Origin: Trichopria drosophilae
Lineage: Eukaryota; Arthropoda; Insecta; Hymenoptera; Diapriidae
Direction: 5' to 3'
DNA length: 64,000 bases
Assembly: GCA_030407085.1 (NCBI GenBank)
Contig: CM059582.1
Coordinates: 67,847,501-67,911,500 of the forward strand
Shown here one piece after another: positions 47,546 through 58,084 of this stretch. The position numbers and the translations under genes are program-made. The notes under the pieces are model-generated. The model did not search any database and was not told where the DNA came from. It saw only the letters and a list, made by a program, of their open reading frames with translations. Each line of letters starts with the position of its first letter. Positions within the stretch are counted from its first letter, which is position 1.

Positions 47546-47987
47546 TCTATGCGGACCCTGTCATATATGAGCTTGTTTCCTTCATGCGTGTTGTTCATGA
47601 CACTTTGTGCGAGTGCATTGCGAAATTGGGCCTCTCTTCGTGCACTAGGTTTCGATGCGTGCGTATGGATGTGTGTCAATGTAAAGTTTTCTGGCGACAT
47701 GTCTCCCAAAAAATACCCGCGTCCTTTACAATTTTTGCGGTCTTGGCATCTGACGTATCTGAAAGGTACATTAATTACTAAATCATTTTCCTGTTTAATT
47801 GCTTGTCTGGGATAAAAATACCCCATAGCAAGGTATAAGGGCTCTCGAGCGTAACCTGACACGGGCAAAATGCTTACGTTTTATTCCTCTTCTTATTAAC
47901 GTTGTCGTGATTGTACACGTAACCATCAACAATTCTCTGAAGTATTGTTGATGGGGGTGGAAGATGAATCCCTTCACCGTTCTGCAT
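47546..47987 (-). CDS. FLYWCH zinc-finger exons 1 and 2 of the MULE gene
   Basis: Exon 1 starts at the ATG at 47987 (MQNGEGIHLPPP, RIVDGYVYNHDNVNKK) and ends at 47878 before GTAAGC. The 119-bp intron ends in CTTTCAG. Exon 2 (47758-47546) completes the Thr codon and continues YVRCQDRKNCKGRGYFLGDM and THIHTHASKP. It ends before GTGAGT at 47545. The ligands are C-X5-C and H-X-H, with the 'VDGYVY' lead-in normal for FLYWCH fingers. Both splice junctions keep frame. The longer ORF in this area starting at 47868 reads through intron 1 and is not the real start. Confidence 0.72.
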
Positions 47988-48715
47988 CGTTTACAATGCA
48001 CCAGAGAACCTATTAATCCTAACATATGACCAGTTTACGCGTTAACTATAAACCTATATAATATAAGTTAATTGTGTCCATTGTTTTAAATTTATGGAAT
48101 TCAGATTTATAATCAGCGACCTTATTCCATTCGGCTTAGTCGATAAGACAACAATGGACGGTAAAAAAGTGATATTATACAGATCGAATCTATTTTATTA
48201 ATCTATTACCCAAAAAAGGGCTGTACACTGTAAATTGTAAACATTACACATGATGTGCTGAAAAATGATAAGCGAGTTTGATAAGAAACCGTCCGGCGGA
48301 ATAAGGAAAAATCATCTATTCCGAATGATTCTAGACGAATTCTTAGCCAACGTATTCCATATTTTTTAAGACATGATATATCGTTTACAATTTGCAGTAG
48401 TGAGCCCACATTTTTTAAAAATCGATTCAATTATTTTTAATGTGAGATTATCAAGGTAAATTACTACCTTACCGACTGTTCCGACTGGAATCTCCAAAAG
48501 GAGACGAGCAACCAAAAAATGAACTGCACGAAAAACCCCTTTAACGAATTCGAAATCAATTTTTCTTTCCGAATTTTCGAACGTAGAATTCAGTCGTGCT
48601 ACAATTATAAATGTAAAAAACCTTGTTTAACAAATAAATTTTTCTTTATAAAAAACAATACATTTTTTAATATCTACACGTAATGTCTGTGTATATCCCT
48701 CGTTCTTGTTAAATA

Positions 48716-48889
48716 TGGACTCAACCCATTGAAGTGTTTTTTATTTATTTATTTATTGATTTTAATCATTGACAAATAAGAAGAATCTATTTTAACTCAA
48801 GATGGACTCAACCCATTGAAGTGTTTTTTATTTATTTATTTATTGATTTTAATCATTGACAAATAAGAAGAGTCTATTTTAACTCAACT
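48716..48889 (+). repeat. 87-bp tandem duplication
   Basis: Two copies of 'tggactcaacccattgaagt'..'tattttaactcaa', differing at about one base, so probably recent. Confidence 0.92.
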
Positions 48890-49606
48890 TAATCTGAAGA
48901 GGACAAAAAATAAATAGGTCGAAACGTAATTTTATATGGATTTTATTTTCTACAATGTTTAATTATTTCCGTAATACAAAGAATTTAATTTCATCAAAAA
49001 ATATTTTCACTTAAGAAAACAATACACGGAAAAGAAGATTATTATTTTTTAACTACACGTAATTATTTTCAAGATTTGTTGTTATGTTCCCCCTAATTTT
49101 TGTTACATTTTTACATCCATGTAGTAAAAAAGAGAAGCATTTTTCGAAAAAAAACTAAATTTTTTCGCGCTAAAATGCAGGAGTCAAAAAATTGTTTGTA
49201 CAGTAATTTTTAACGTGCAATTCAGTGGTTCGAATAAAAAATGTGACAATCTCTTTTGATCCTTGAACAAATTTGTTTTGTTCCATAAAAACCGTTAAAT
49301 GTTACTTAAGTTATTTTGTGTTAAGTGATCAACTTTAAATTACATATTTACAATACGTGCTGGGGTTTAACCGACCTCAGATTCGGATTCAGCGACCCGA
49401 AAAACATACAGTATACATATGTACATCAAGTTTCAAACGTTGGAGTCCAACACAAATTTTCGTTTTCTTTCGGCCTGGTATGATTTTTTTTGAGTCTTCG
49501 GCATAAGTAGACCTCCAAAACGATGATTAACAAATTTTCGAACGCTGTAGAATCGGTGGTGGGGTTACAAAAGCTCAAAAACCAAAAAAAGTCGTCTAAA
49601 ATCTGT

Positions 49607-49925
49607 AATTTATTTTAGGTGGCGTTTTTTCTTTCATAAATCACTTTTAGTACTTATGAAAAACTAGTAATCTGTTCCGGACATAGAAAAACTTTTAAAA
49701 AATTTGAGAGAGTCTTTTGTAAGTACTAAAAATGATTCATGAAATAAAAAACGCCACCTAAAGTGAACTCCGGATTTTGTACCTCTTTTTCGCGACTTTT
49801 CGAAATTGTCGATATTTTACCCCCTCTACCGCCATGTTCCTGACATAGAAAAATTCTGAAAATATTTAAGAAAATCTCTTGTATGTTCTAAAAGTGATTT
49901 ATAAAATAAAAACCGCCACCTAAAA
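49607..49925. repeat. Hairpin repeat with GGTGGCGTTTTTT stem
   Basis: 'taggtggcgttttttctttc' to 'agtacttatg' (49614-49660) is inverted at 49718-49761. A third partial arm, 'aaaaaccgccacctaaaata', lies at 49905-49924. MITE-like. Confidence 0.65.
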
Positions 49926-51014
49926 TAAATAGCATATTGAAGTTTTGATCGATCAATGATCGAATTTTTTTTTGTAATGTTTAAACAATCTAAAATAGCA
50001 AAAAAATAACTTCCTACAAAGGAAAAAAGGTTTACATGAGTCCAAAGTCCAGGCGGATGAGACGTAAACTTTTGTTTTATTTTGTAAAAATAATTTCTAC
50101 CAATTTTAACTAATGGAGGTTATTAATATAACCATAATTGAGCCACCGCGTGCAAGAACTGGACGTACGCGCGGACTGGTCGTTTGCTTCCTCTCATTCC
50201 AGATAATACAAAACTAAAAATTGTAGGTGATAGACCTGGCACAGAGGCACATTTTTTCTTAACACAATTTTTTTCGGTGACTTATAATCTTTTAGATAAA
50301 ATTAAAAAACTGAAATTTTACGCATCTCAAAAATAATTAAATTTTAACAATCAACTCGTGATATTTCGAAAACGGAAGATAGAAAAGATTTGAAACTTGA
50401 CATATCTACGTAAAAAACCTTGCCGAATCCATTGGAATAATCAAAATTTTGAAAAAAGGTCAATTTGATGATGATTTTTCATTTTAAAATAATGACGTCA
50501 TTATTACAGAGTTCAGATCTTTGAAAAGGAAAAGTGAGTGACGAAGTTTCGAATTTTGGAAACTTTCAGTGACAAAGTTGCTGTCAAGGGTATGAAGAAG
50601 TTTTTCTGAAAATATTACATTATTTTAGGAAAAATTGTAAGTTCTACGGCAATTTATTTATGTAACGGCGGTGTTGCGCTGCGCGCCATGCTTCCGTCGG
50701 TCGGGATGTGTATACTGACAACATTGCGTATTGTCCTAACCTTCTATATTATTAAATGACCTTTATAATAAGCTGCCAATACTATTGTTATGTTATTGAC
50801 AGCTCTAAACATTTGCTCTGATAAAGATGTTTTGTTGGGCATTTACAAAATTCATTTACCAACAATCCGTTCATGTGTTCACGCAGCATGGAAAATAAAA
50901 CTATTCTCTTTTCAAAGAAAATAAAAGACCCATTCGTGCTAAACTAAGGACTGTAAACAATTTTTTTATTTAATAATTAACAATAATAATTATTAGACTT
51001 ACAAATGATGATCA

Positions 51015-51510
51015 CCCCCCCCCCCCCCCACCCCCCCCCCCCCCCACCCCCCCCCCCCCCCACCCCCCCCCCCCCCCACCCCCCCCCCCCCCCACCCCCC
51101 CCCCCCCCCACCCCCCCCCCCCCCCACCCCCCCCCCCCCCCACCCCCCCCCCCCCCCACCCCCCCCCCCCCCCACCCCCCCCCCCCCCCACCCCCCCCCC
51201 CCCCCACCCCCCCCCCCCCCCACCCCCCCCCCCCCCCACCCCCCCCCCCCCCCACCCCCCCCCCCCCCCACCCCCCCCCCCCCCCACCCCCCCCCCCCCC
51301 CACCCCCCCCCCCCCCCACCCCCCCCCCCCCCCACCCCCCCCCCCCCCCACCCCCCCCCCCCCCCACCCCCCCCCCCCCCCACCCCCCCCCCCCCCCACC
51401 CCCCCCCCCCCCCACCCCCCCCCCCCCCCACCCCCCCCCCCCCCCACCCCCCCCCCCCCCCACCCCCCCCCCCCCCCACCCCCCCCCCCCCCCACCCCCC
51501 CCCCCCCCCA
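51015..51510 (+). repeat. Perfect (C15A)31 minisatellite
   Basis: An A occurs every 16 bases from 51030 to 51510 with only C between: 31 identical units, 496 bp, with no interruption. It is extremely strand-asymmetric. The long Gly- or Pro-rich ORFs across it are artefacts. Confidence 0.97.
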
Positions 51511-51519
51511 CATACCGGT

Positions 51520-51727
51520 TTTCAAGTATATATAAACAAATTAAATCCGAATCAGGAAGATCTAATTTCAGTGCGAGAACTAATTTATCAGAGGAATATG
51601 CTTGAAAACATTCTTTAAAAAAGTTCCATTTCCTTGATTCAACCTTTTGCATAATAATAGGGAAAGGGATACGTCTTTTAAAACGTTTAACCAATGACAT
51701 TTTAAGATTGGTCCAAGAGTCAATCAC
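51520..51727 (-). pseudogene. Retrotransposon gag fragment
   Basis: The - strand reads WTNLKMSLVKRFKRRIPFPI, then WNFFKECFQAYSSDKLVLAL and LDLPDSDLICLYI, the pattern of a Ty3/Gypsy gag capsid helix region. It runs into the (C15A) minisatellite and has no partner pol nearby. Confidence 0.5.
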
Positions 51728-51729
51728 TG

Positions 51730-52204
51730 ACTACGAACAAAGATTATATATATACAATGGTATGACTCCGATCATCATTGTCGAGCGTACCATAGTCGGT
51801 TTTACAGTCGCCCACATTGCTAGAAATTGGAAATACATACGGGATTATCCCTAAACGTTCGGAACTCTCCTTAAATGTTCGGGATTCTCTTTAAGTTTTC
51901 GAGATTGAGATAAGGGATTAAGGATTTTCATTGTGCTTAGGTCTAATGGGTCCATATATACAGAAAACGTTTAATCTTGCTACTTGTGAGAAACAGAGTT
52001 TCTCTTCAGAAACGTCATATGAAGTGGACGTCTTAAAGTTGTCTTAAAAGATACATCAAAAGGTCTAACAGAATTTTGTGATGTGTATTTTTTGACGTCG
52101 TAATTAAGACGTCATAAATGTGTCAATTCAAAAACGTTATTATTTACGTTAGTGAGATGTCTCAAAAGTGACGACATACTTTTGTAATTTCAAGTTCATT
52201 CAAG
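51730..52204. other. Non-coding region
   Basis: Short local repeats ('aacgttcggaactctc', 'aaatgttcgggattctc') near 51855-51905; otherwise I see nothing. Confidence 0.4.
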
Positions 52205-52616
52205 TGCAGCAAAACTCATGATAGCCGACCGGGTCGATTTAAGGCCTGCTACGATAACCGACCGAGCGGGGTGAAAGTGCAGCTTGAACAATTTTCCTCT
52301 CCACTAAGCACGACGCATGCACATTTCAAGAATCGACTATGCGAAATTCCCGCCTAAAAAAGTGAAAGGTACACCCAGCTCGTTTAATTCTGTCCCTTCC
52401 GGTCACTCGTTTTCTTTGTCTTACCTATAGCTTACTTTATGTGATAAACGATGACAACAGATACCGGAAGGGACAGAATTAAATGAGTTGGGTGTACATG
52501 TGCCTAAAAGTGGGCGTTATGTTTCCCCTCAGTTCGTCGGGTGTCGTGTCACATTTTCGTCGATTATCCGGTCCCTCAGGGTATCATGACGTCGGCTATC
52601 ACGAGTTTTTCTGTAC
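52205..52616. mobile_element. MITE-like foldback, ~410 bp
   Basis: Terminal inverted repeats of ~25 bp (GTGCAGCAAAACTCATGATA.. and its complement ending at 52616). A second internal inverted pair, 'gtacacccagctcgtttaat' at 52370 versus 52497, surrounds 'ctgtcccttccggt'. No ORF. Confidence 0.68.
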
Positions 52617-53137
52617 CTGTGAATAGTGGTACAGCAATACTTATTTGAAAGAAAATTCACATTTTACTAGAAAAATATAACTATTTCCTTGAATTAAAAA
52701 CAATTATACTATTCCAGAAACGTAAAGCTTGAAATGGAATACGCATCAGTGTACCTCATTAAGACCGCAAAACGAATAACTATACCGATAACTAGTATAG
52801 AAAATTTTCAACCGAAAACAAAGAAAGATTTTGAGAAAAAAAAGTATACACATTCAGAATTGGAAAGACTGAAGTAATAAAAAGGGGATTTATTCTACTA
52901 TTGGGAAGTAAGTTAAAAATTTAATTCTGTCAATAGTTCAATTTCAATACTCAATTTTCTCTGCACTATATCTTTGTCATTGATACATTGATTAATTATT
53001 AATTAATTAATGATTAATAATGATTGAATCACCAAAATCCAGACTGTGACTTGTCGAATTATTTAACAACTCCCTTAATACGTAATATGTTGTTTTGTAT
53101 TCATTCAAATAAGTACTACGGGAATTTTATAATGTAG
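52617..53137. other. Non-coding region
   Basis: AT-rich with no gene seen, ending at the possible splice acceptor at 53137. Confidence 0.4.
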
Positions 53138-53268
53138 GAACACAAGAAGAGATAGAAGAACAACAAAAAGAAAAACGACACCCAGTTCCAAATTTGCGCA
53201 ATCAAAGCTTAGCAATGAGTACAAGTGGAAATGGAAGTGCAACAATCCAAGAATCTCTTTTGAAACCG
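53138..53268 (+). CDS. Possible internal exon, unknown product
   Basis: 'tataatgtag' precedes and 'gtatac' follows. The intervening 131 bases are open (TQEEIEEQQKEKRHPVPNLR, then SLAMSTSGNGSATIQESLLK). The Gln/Glu-rich then Ser-rich composition looks like the linker of a zinc-finger or hAT-type protein, but no partner exon is identified. Low confidence. Confidence 0.3.
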
Positions 53269-53565
53269 GTATACAATAGTAGATTACGTAATATTTATTA
53301 CCTAATAATAGTTATATCTTACAGTCGTGTGCGCAAAGAGAGTGCGTAAAGCTTTAGATTCCTGTGTGAGCACGTAAAGTATAACTTACGCACGACCGCT
53401 CACTTTACGAATTTTGACTCGTACTCGCTTCACTCGCTCGGGCGACAAATTTCACACTCGTCGAAGATCGATAATTGCGCCCTAGTTACATAATATAGTA
53501 TTTCGCTCATGCTCTTAGTTTCATCGTTCCATTCGTACTTTTTTCCGCCGATCCATGATGATGTT

Positions 53566-53773
53566 GAAACTAGCAGGGGAATGTCCAGCAGGGGAATTGA
53601 TCTACCTGTATTTTTGTGATAATTTCACGTTAAATCTTACATTTTATTACATTTTTAATAATTATTTATCATTTATATTTTATCTATCCATTATTAAAAG
53701 TAAATCGCCAAATATAACAGAGCGTTTTTTGCTTTAATCAATTCCCCTGCTAGCCGTTTCCCTGCTAGTTTCA
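53566..53773. mobile_element. MITE, ~208 bp, GAAACTAGCAGGGGAA ends
   Basis: TIRs of ~36 bp containing two AGCAGGGGAA boxes each (53566-53602 and 53737-53773), with an AT-rich core. The flanks 'catgatgatgtt' and 'accatgatcg' extend the symmetry. The small ORF spanning it is incidental. Confidence 0.72.
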
Positions 53774-53919
53774 CCATGATCGATCCATGCTCTAGCGAAT
53801 CCTTTTTTTCGCGCGCACCTCTCTCTCTCTTTCTCTCCTCGCGGCCATGTTCTTACTGTACTCTGCCTGTCTCTTTCTTTCTTTGATATATATTGATAAA
53901 ATTGCCCATTTTCTTCAAA

Positions 53920-54720
53920 ACTCCTTTCACTGCTTTATTTACATTCCCCCCTCCGTCTGACCCCCTCTCTTTTTTCTTCAACAATGCTCCGTTCTTCAAT
54001 TTCCGCCAGTCTACGGCGCACATCGTCATTTTCCTTCTCTAGTACCTGCCTTCTTTCTTTCTCTGCGGCTTTAACTTTTTCCATTCCTGTCTCTACCTCT
54101 TCTTTCACTAATCCTCTTCTCTTCTCTTAACTCTGTCTTTATATCTTTTACTAACTTCTCTCTTTGCGCATTGAGTAAACGAACCAACATTTTTTTGATT
54201 TCATCGAGGTTTCCTTTGCCTCGTGTATTATCCATTAGCGCATGTTTATTTTCTTTCGCTCGTTTCACAGACAGTCAGTTAAGCTAGCGGTGTTGTCCCT
54301 TACCTTTCCCAGACTTTCCGCTTTCGTGGGTCTCCCTTTACTTTTCTTCGTCCCTTCCCCTTTCACTCGACTTAGCTGTAGTCTTTGCCTGGTACCATCT
54401 TCGCTTTCTTTGCCATTTATTCCCCACTTTTCCCCGGACTCTACCCACTCCTATATATTTCGTACTCACAACGCCACCCATCTCGTCACTTCCTAATGAC
54501 CGCGCTTGTAAACCTCGGTTTGTAAACCTCGCGTTCCTCTTCCTTGACTTGATCCTGGTCGGTAATCTCCGACACTTCGATGAGAGGTTGAGGTTAAGGT
54601 TCCCTGCTCTCGGATGCTCCTGATCTTGTGCGATCGGTTCCGCAGCTTGGTGGCAAGCTGCTTTGTTTGCTTAGCTCTAAAATTCTCCTGTAACAAAACT
54701 CCCCGCAAGGAAACTCTTTA
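53920..54720 (-). pseudogene. Coiled-coil ORF1 remnant of a non-LTR element
   Basis: On - the region encodes Lys/Glu/Arg-rich helices: GNLDEIKKMLVRLLNAQREK then VKDIKTELREEKRISERRG, and in a shifted frame MEKVKAAEKERRQVLEKEND. Upstream (54300-54700) is basic with several stops. The layout resembles R1/I-type ORF1 upstream of its zinc knuckles, but no knuckle or RT is nearby. Confidence 0.4.
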
Positions 54721-55830
54721 CAGCTTCGTATTCTTATATTTTTCCGCACTTGGTTAAGATTGCTTGTATACTCACTCACCTCTCAACTGGAAGTTATGAT
54801 TAATAACAATTGATTACTAATAATATATATTAAATAAAATCTTGCAAAAAAGAATTATCATATGGATGATTTTCAAATAAATGTCATATTTGCATGTCTT
54901 CAATGATAAATAACTAATAGAAATATTTTCTATCGCAATTATGTTAAAAACCATCCATTAGCACTCTGTTCTCGATGATATATCGTCGCTTTAGTGCAAA
55001 AAGGCTTCTTGTCGGAATGCCGATCCCAAAAGGCAACATCTCGGGATTGGAGTTCAAAAAGGGAACGTCTCGGGATTCGTGTTGAAAAAGGGAGTGTCTC
55101 GGGATTCGCGTTCAACATGGCAACCTCTCAGGGGTTGCGGCAAAAAGGGCATAACTCGCTTATTAATTATTTTCCGCCGAATTTAAGTTGGCAACACTGA
55201 TGAGATTACGTATCGTACAGCACTGATTCAAATAAGAGACAACTTTAAAAGGCCCGTTTATTAATTCGCCCCAACCGTGGGTAGGACGAAGTATTGAATT
55301 TGTTCATAACGTCAAAAGTCACAAAGACCTATATGAGCTATATAAATAAAAGATATATGACCTATTCCGGTCATAAATCTACATAGTATTTTGGGAAAAG
55401 AGCGCTGAAACTCTGGGAATCGGGATGTCTAGCGTCCGGACATCGGGAATCGGGACACTGGGAGTCGGAGCGTTGCACACTGGTGTCAAACTGGATTTTC
55501 GCGGTCAAAAATCGTTATGGCCCTTAATTAGTGGAATAGAGCGTTGAAGCTCCGGATGTCGGGATATCTAAAGCCCGGTCTACAATAGCCGTAGAATGTA
55601 CACGCAAACGTAACATAATAGAATTAAACCAATCAGCTTCGAGTTTCGATTTGTACAATTTTTTTCATTCGCTGAATTTCCTTACGTTACGGTTGCGTCT
55701 GCAATCTACGTCTATTGTAGACAAGGCATAACATCCAATGGACGGGCATTGGGACGCTAGACGTCGAAGCATTGCACAGTGGTGTAAAGTTGTTTCCCAA
55801 AATTGAAGGCTTGTAACGATTTTTTATATG

Positions 55831-55851
55831 ATTGTCCCTGTTCGGGCCCCA
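55831..55851 (-). other. Primer binding site next to the embedded LTR
   Basis: On - TGGGGCCCGAACAGGGACAA follows the LTR by one base. It resembles the tRNA-Lys-type site (TGGCGCCCGAACAGGGAC) with one change. Confidence 0.62.
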
Positions 55852-55852
55852 T

Positions 55853-56312
55853 TGTACGATTTTGTTATGATTCTGGGATTAAAAATAATTTTTTGGCATG
55901 CGTAATTAATTTTATGTAAATAATTATTATTTTATATGGATCGGTGTTTCGTCCCAGGTCTGCTCACGGACTCGTCAGTTGGGCTATGTGAGCAGACCCT
56001 GCCCAATACACGAAACTAATCGTAAATATATATATAGTAAAATAAAGGATACTACTCACACACATCCCTACCGCGACGCGCAAAACCGGAACCGCCACCG
56101 ATCCTTAGTGATCTTCTTCGCGACACAAACTAACTGATATTGATCAACCGAGTTGATATTTATACGATTGTCATGCAGGTTTGTAAACAAGCATAATAAA
56201 TATAAACAAAACAATTGAAAGATTCCTTCCCTATCTCTTATTTTTCTTTATATTCCTCTATAATACCTCCACCTCTAAAGCATGGTGCATCATAACAAAA
56301 CACACCGTTACA
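55853..56312 (-). repeat. 460-bp LTR, TGTAACGG..CGTACA, with no internal region
   Basis: On - it starts TGTAACGGTG and ends CGTACA. It contains TATA-like and AATAAA-like stretches and is followed by a primer site, so it is a 5' LTR whose internal region was lost almost completely. Confidence 0.6.
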
Positions 56313-57732
56313 GGCTATAGAGATTTATGACTGGAAAAGGTCAGTTTGACGCCACTGTGCAGCTCTCCGACTCCTAGCGTCCCCATGACTTTTGACGTTA
56401 TGGACAAATTTAATCCATCGTCCTATCACTCATAAAAATTTCCGAACGAGGCGTCTTGATAGCGTCACGACCTGCCGTTTACGTTGTGTTCGAAACGTGA
56501 AGCTTTGGGCCTACGAACGGTTGGTTATGCTTGGTGTTCAAAGGGCTGCGTCTTGAGTGTCATAGCGTGGAGCTCTGACAGTCATGACGATGCGCCTTCC
56601 ATCCCTCCATATGGAAAAGTTTTGTTCAAAAGTGCTCGGATCGAAAAAGTACAAATTGGTATTTGTACAGAATTTAGATACGCATCTTTTTTCCCTTTGA
56701 CAAAAAAGTCCAAATTTTATAGTTTTTTAAATAAACCTCGGAAATGTATTTTTAGTTTCGTACGAAATTTCAATATTTTTTCACTTCAACTCGCGGTAGT
56801 GAATTCAGTTTTGAAAATTTGGCAAAGGTAAAAATACCAAATTCTTCGTAAGAGTTTACCGTGTCTGATGCGATAAGAAAATTTCAAAAATTTTAAAAAA
56901 CAAAAAGTTATTAATTTTTTCCGCGACTTTCTGTAAAACGTGTTTTGATACATTCCAACCCTTCGTTTATCGGGCGAATTTTAAGACACGAAAAAGTTCC
57001 AGTGAGAAAGTTGTTCATGAGGGTTTGTTAAAGTTTTCTGGAAAATTTTATCATTATTCAAATTATAGTTTTTAAGTTATGGAGGTTTTAAGTTGCTAAC
57101 GGTGAGCGCGTCGCGGCACTCGCTGACAAAGGCCCAACTGCCGCCGCGTCGCCTTTGTTCTACGACACCGGGTATACTTTTCCAGCGGAATCCGCGCGTA
57201 TCCCCTTATATGGTTTGGACGCGATTCGACGCGGAACCCGGCAACGTCTTGAGTGTCATGACGCCAGGCTATGATCGCCGAGACGCAGTACTCTGAACGA
57301 CAATCATAACGTACCGTCTTGGTTTTCAAAGCGATAGACCTCGGGGCGTCCAATCGCAATGCTTCTAATACAGATCACGACGGTATGCTTCGAAGGCGTC
57401 CAAGCGGTACGTCCAGAAATTTTTGAGTGTACCCACTGTTGGGTCGAATTAATAAACCGGCCTTTTGATTGCACTTATTTAAATCAATACGCTATACGAT
57501 ACGTAATCTCGTCAGTGTTGCCAACTTAAATTCGGCGGAAAATAATCAATACGCGAGTTATGCCCTTCTTGCCTCAGCCCCTGAGAGGTTGCCATTTTGA
57601 ACGCGAATCCCGAGACGTTCCCTTTTTGAACACGAATCCCGATACGTTCCCTTTTTGAACCCGTATCCCGAGATGTTGCCTTTTGGGATCGGCATTCCGA
57701 CAAGAAGCCTTTTTGCACTAAAGCGGCGATAT

Positions 57733-58084
57733 AAAAAAAAGAATAGTTTAAAAGGGACGTGTCCATGTCATGTCCCTTTTTAAGCTTTTGTATTTAACAT
57801 CTACTAAAATTTGTAATACCATCAAATATTAAAGCTGTGTAATAGCATAACTTAAACTTCGAAAGTGGCTAGATATTGGACATATAAATGCTTTTCTAAC
57901 AAAGTGATATTATGATAATCCTATCTTTATAATGAGTACTTTGTTTGATGTCCCCAGTTTGACATAACATTGTACTCATGCCTACGAAAGGGTAATTTTA
58001 GTACCCAATTTCATTGTTAAATATTTTCTACTCGAATTATTTTGAAGTACGAAGTAATAATTTCCAAGCGTTTCAATTAGTTGT
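57733..58084. other. Non-coding region
   Basis: AT-rich, no gene seen; may hold the promoter of the gene starting at 58085. Confidence 0.35.

Larger units (their letters stand above)
43157..47987 (-). pseudogene. Multi-exon FLYWCH zinc-finger / MULE transposase gene
   Basis: Reconstructed from splice sites: exons at 47878-47987, 47546-47758, 47263 to about 46958, 45984-45784, 45485-45143, 44889-44668 and 43401-43157, with GT..AG introns. Product: N-terminal FLYWCH-type finger, then a MULE-type DDE transposase (D in VDGTF, D in MTDYEKG, E in NAIESYHR), then an acidic repeat tail. These proteins bind DNA and cut it, acting in the nucleus. Phases agree across introns 1-2 and across the last three introns. 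Between exons 3 and 4 phase does not close, and exon 3 shows a frameshift and in-frame stops. Either it is a decayed gene or small introns are missed. I find no flanking TIRs, so transposon versus domesticated gene stays open. Confidence 0.7.
48030..51014. other. Non-coding region
   Basis: No credible gene. It contains an 87-bp tandem duplication (48716-48889) and a hairpin repeat (49607-49765). The - ORF at 48206-48430 lacks any domain. 'gatttataatcagcgacc' at 48103 resembles the box of the CCATTTTGAATTTT repeat family. Confidence 0.5.
54979..57732. mobile_element. 2.75-kb TIR element, non-autonomous
   Basis: Long inverted ends (54979-55290 versus 57440-57732) contain four ~30-bp units of the type 'cgggattcgcgttcaaaaag'. 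Inside are further direct and inverted copies of a 'cgggaatcgggacactggga' unit (55420-55790 and 56330-56390). Mirror-image ORFs at the two ends are by-products of the TIR. No transposase. An LTR is inserted within. Confidence 0.7.

Noticed and set aside
47542..47868. Translation start at 47868 for the FLYWCH protein
   Set aside because: That frame reads through intron 1; the spliced model from the ATG at 47987 restores the FLYWCH lead-in VDGYVYNHD.
50977..51727. Long Gly/Trp/Val or Pro/Thr/His ORFs
   Set aside because: Simple translation of the (C15A) minisatellite; only the first ~70 residues of the - ORF (gag-like) are kept as a feature.
54994..57766. Mirror ORFs with QKGFLSECRSQKATSRD
   Set aside because: Both arise from the inverted ends of one TIR element and consist of its ~30-bp repeats.
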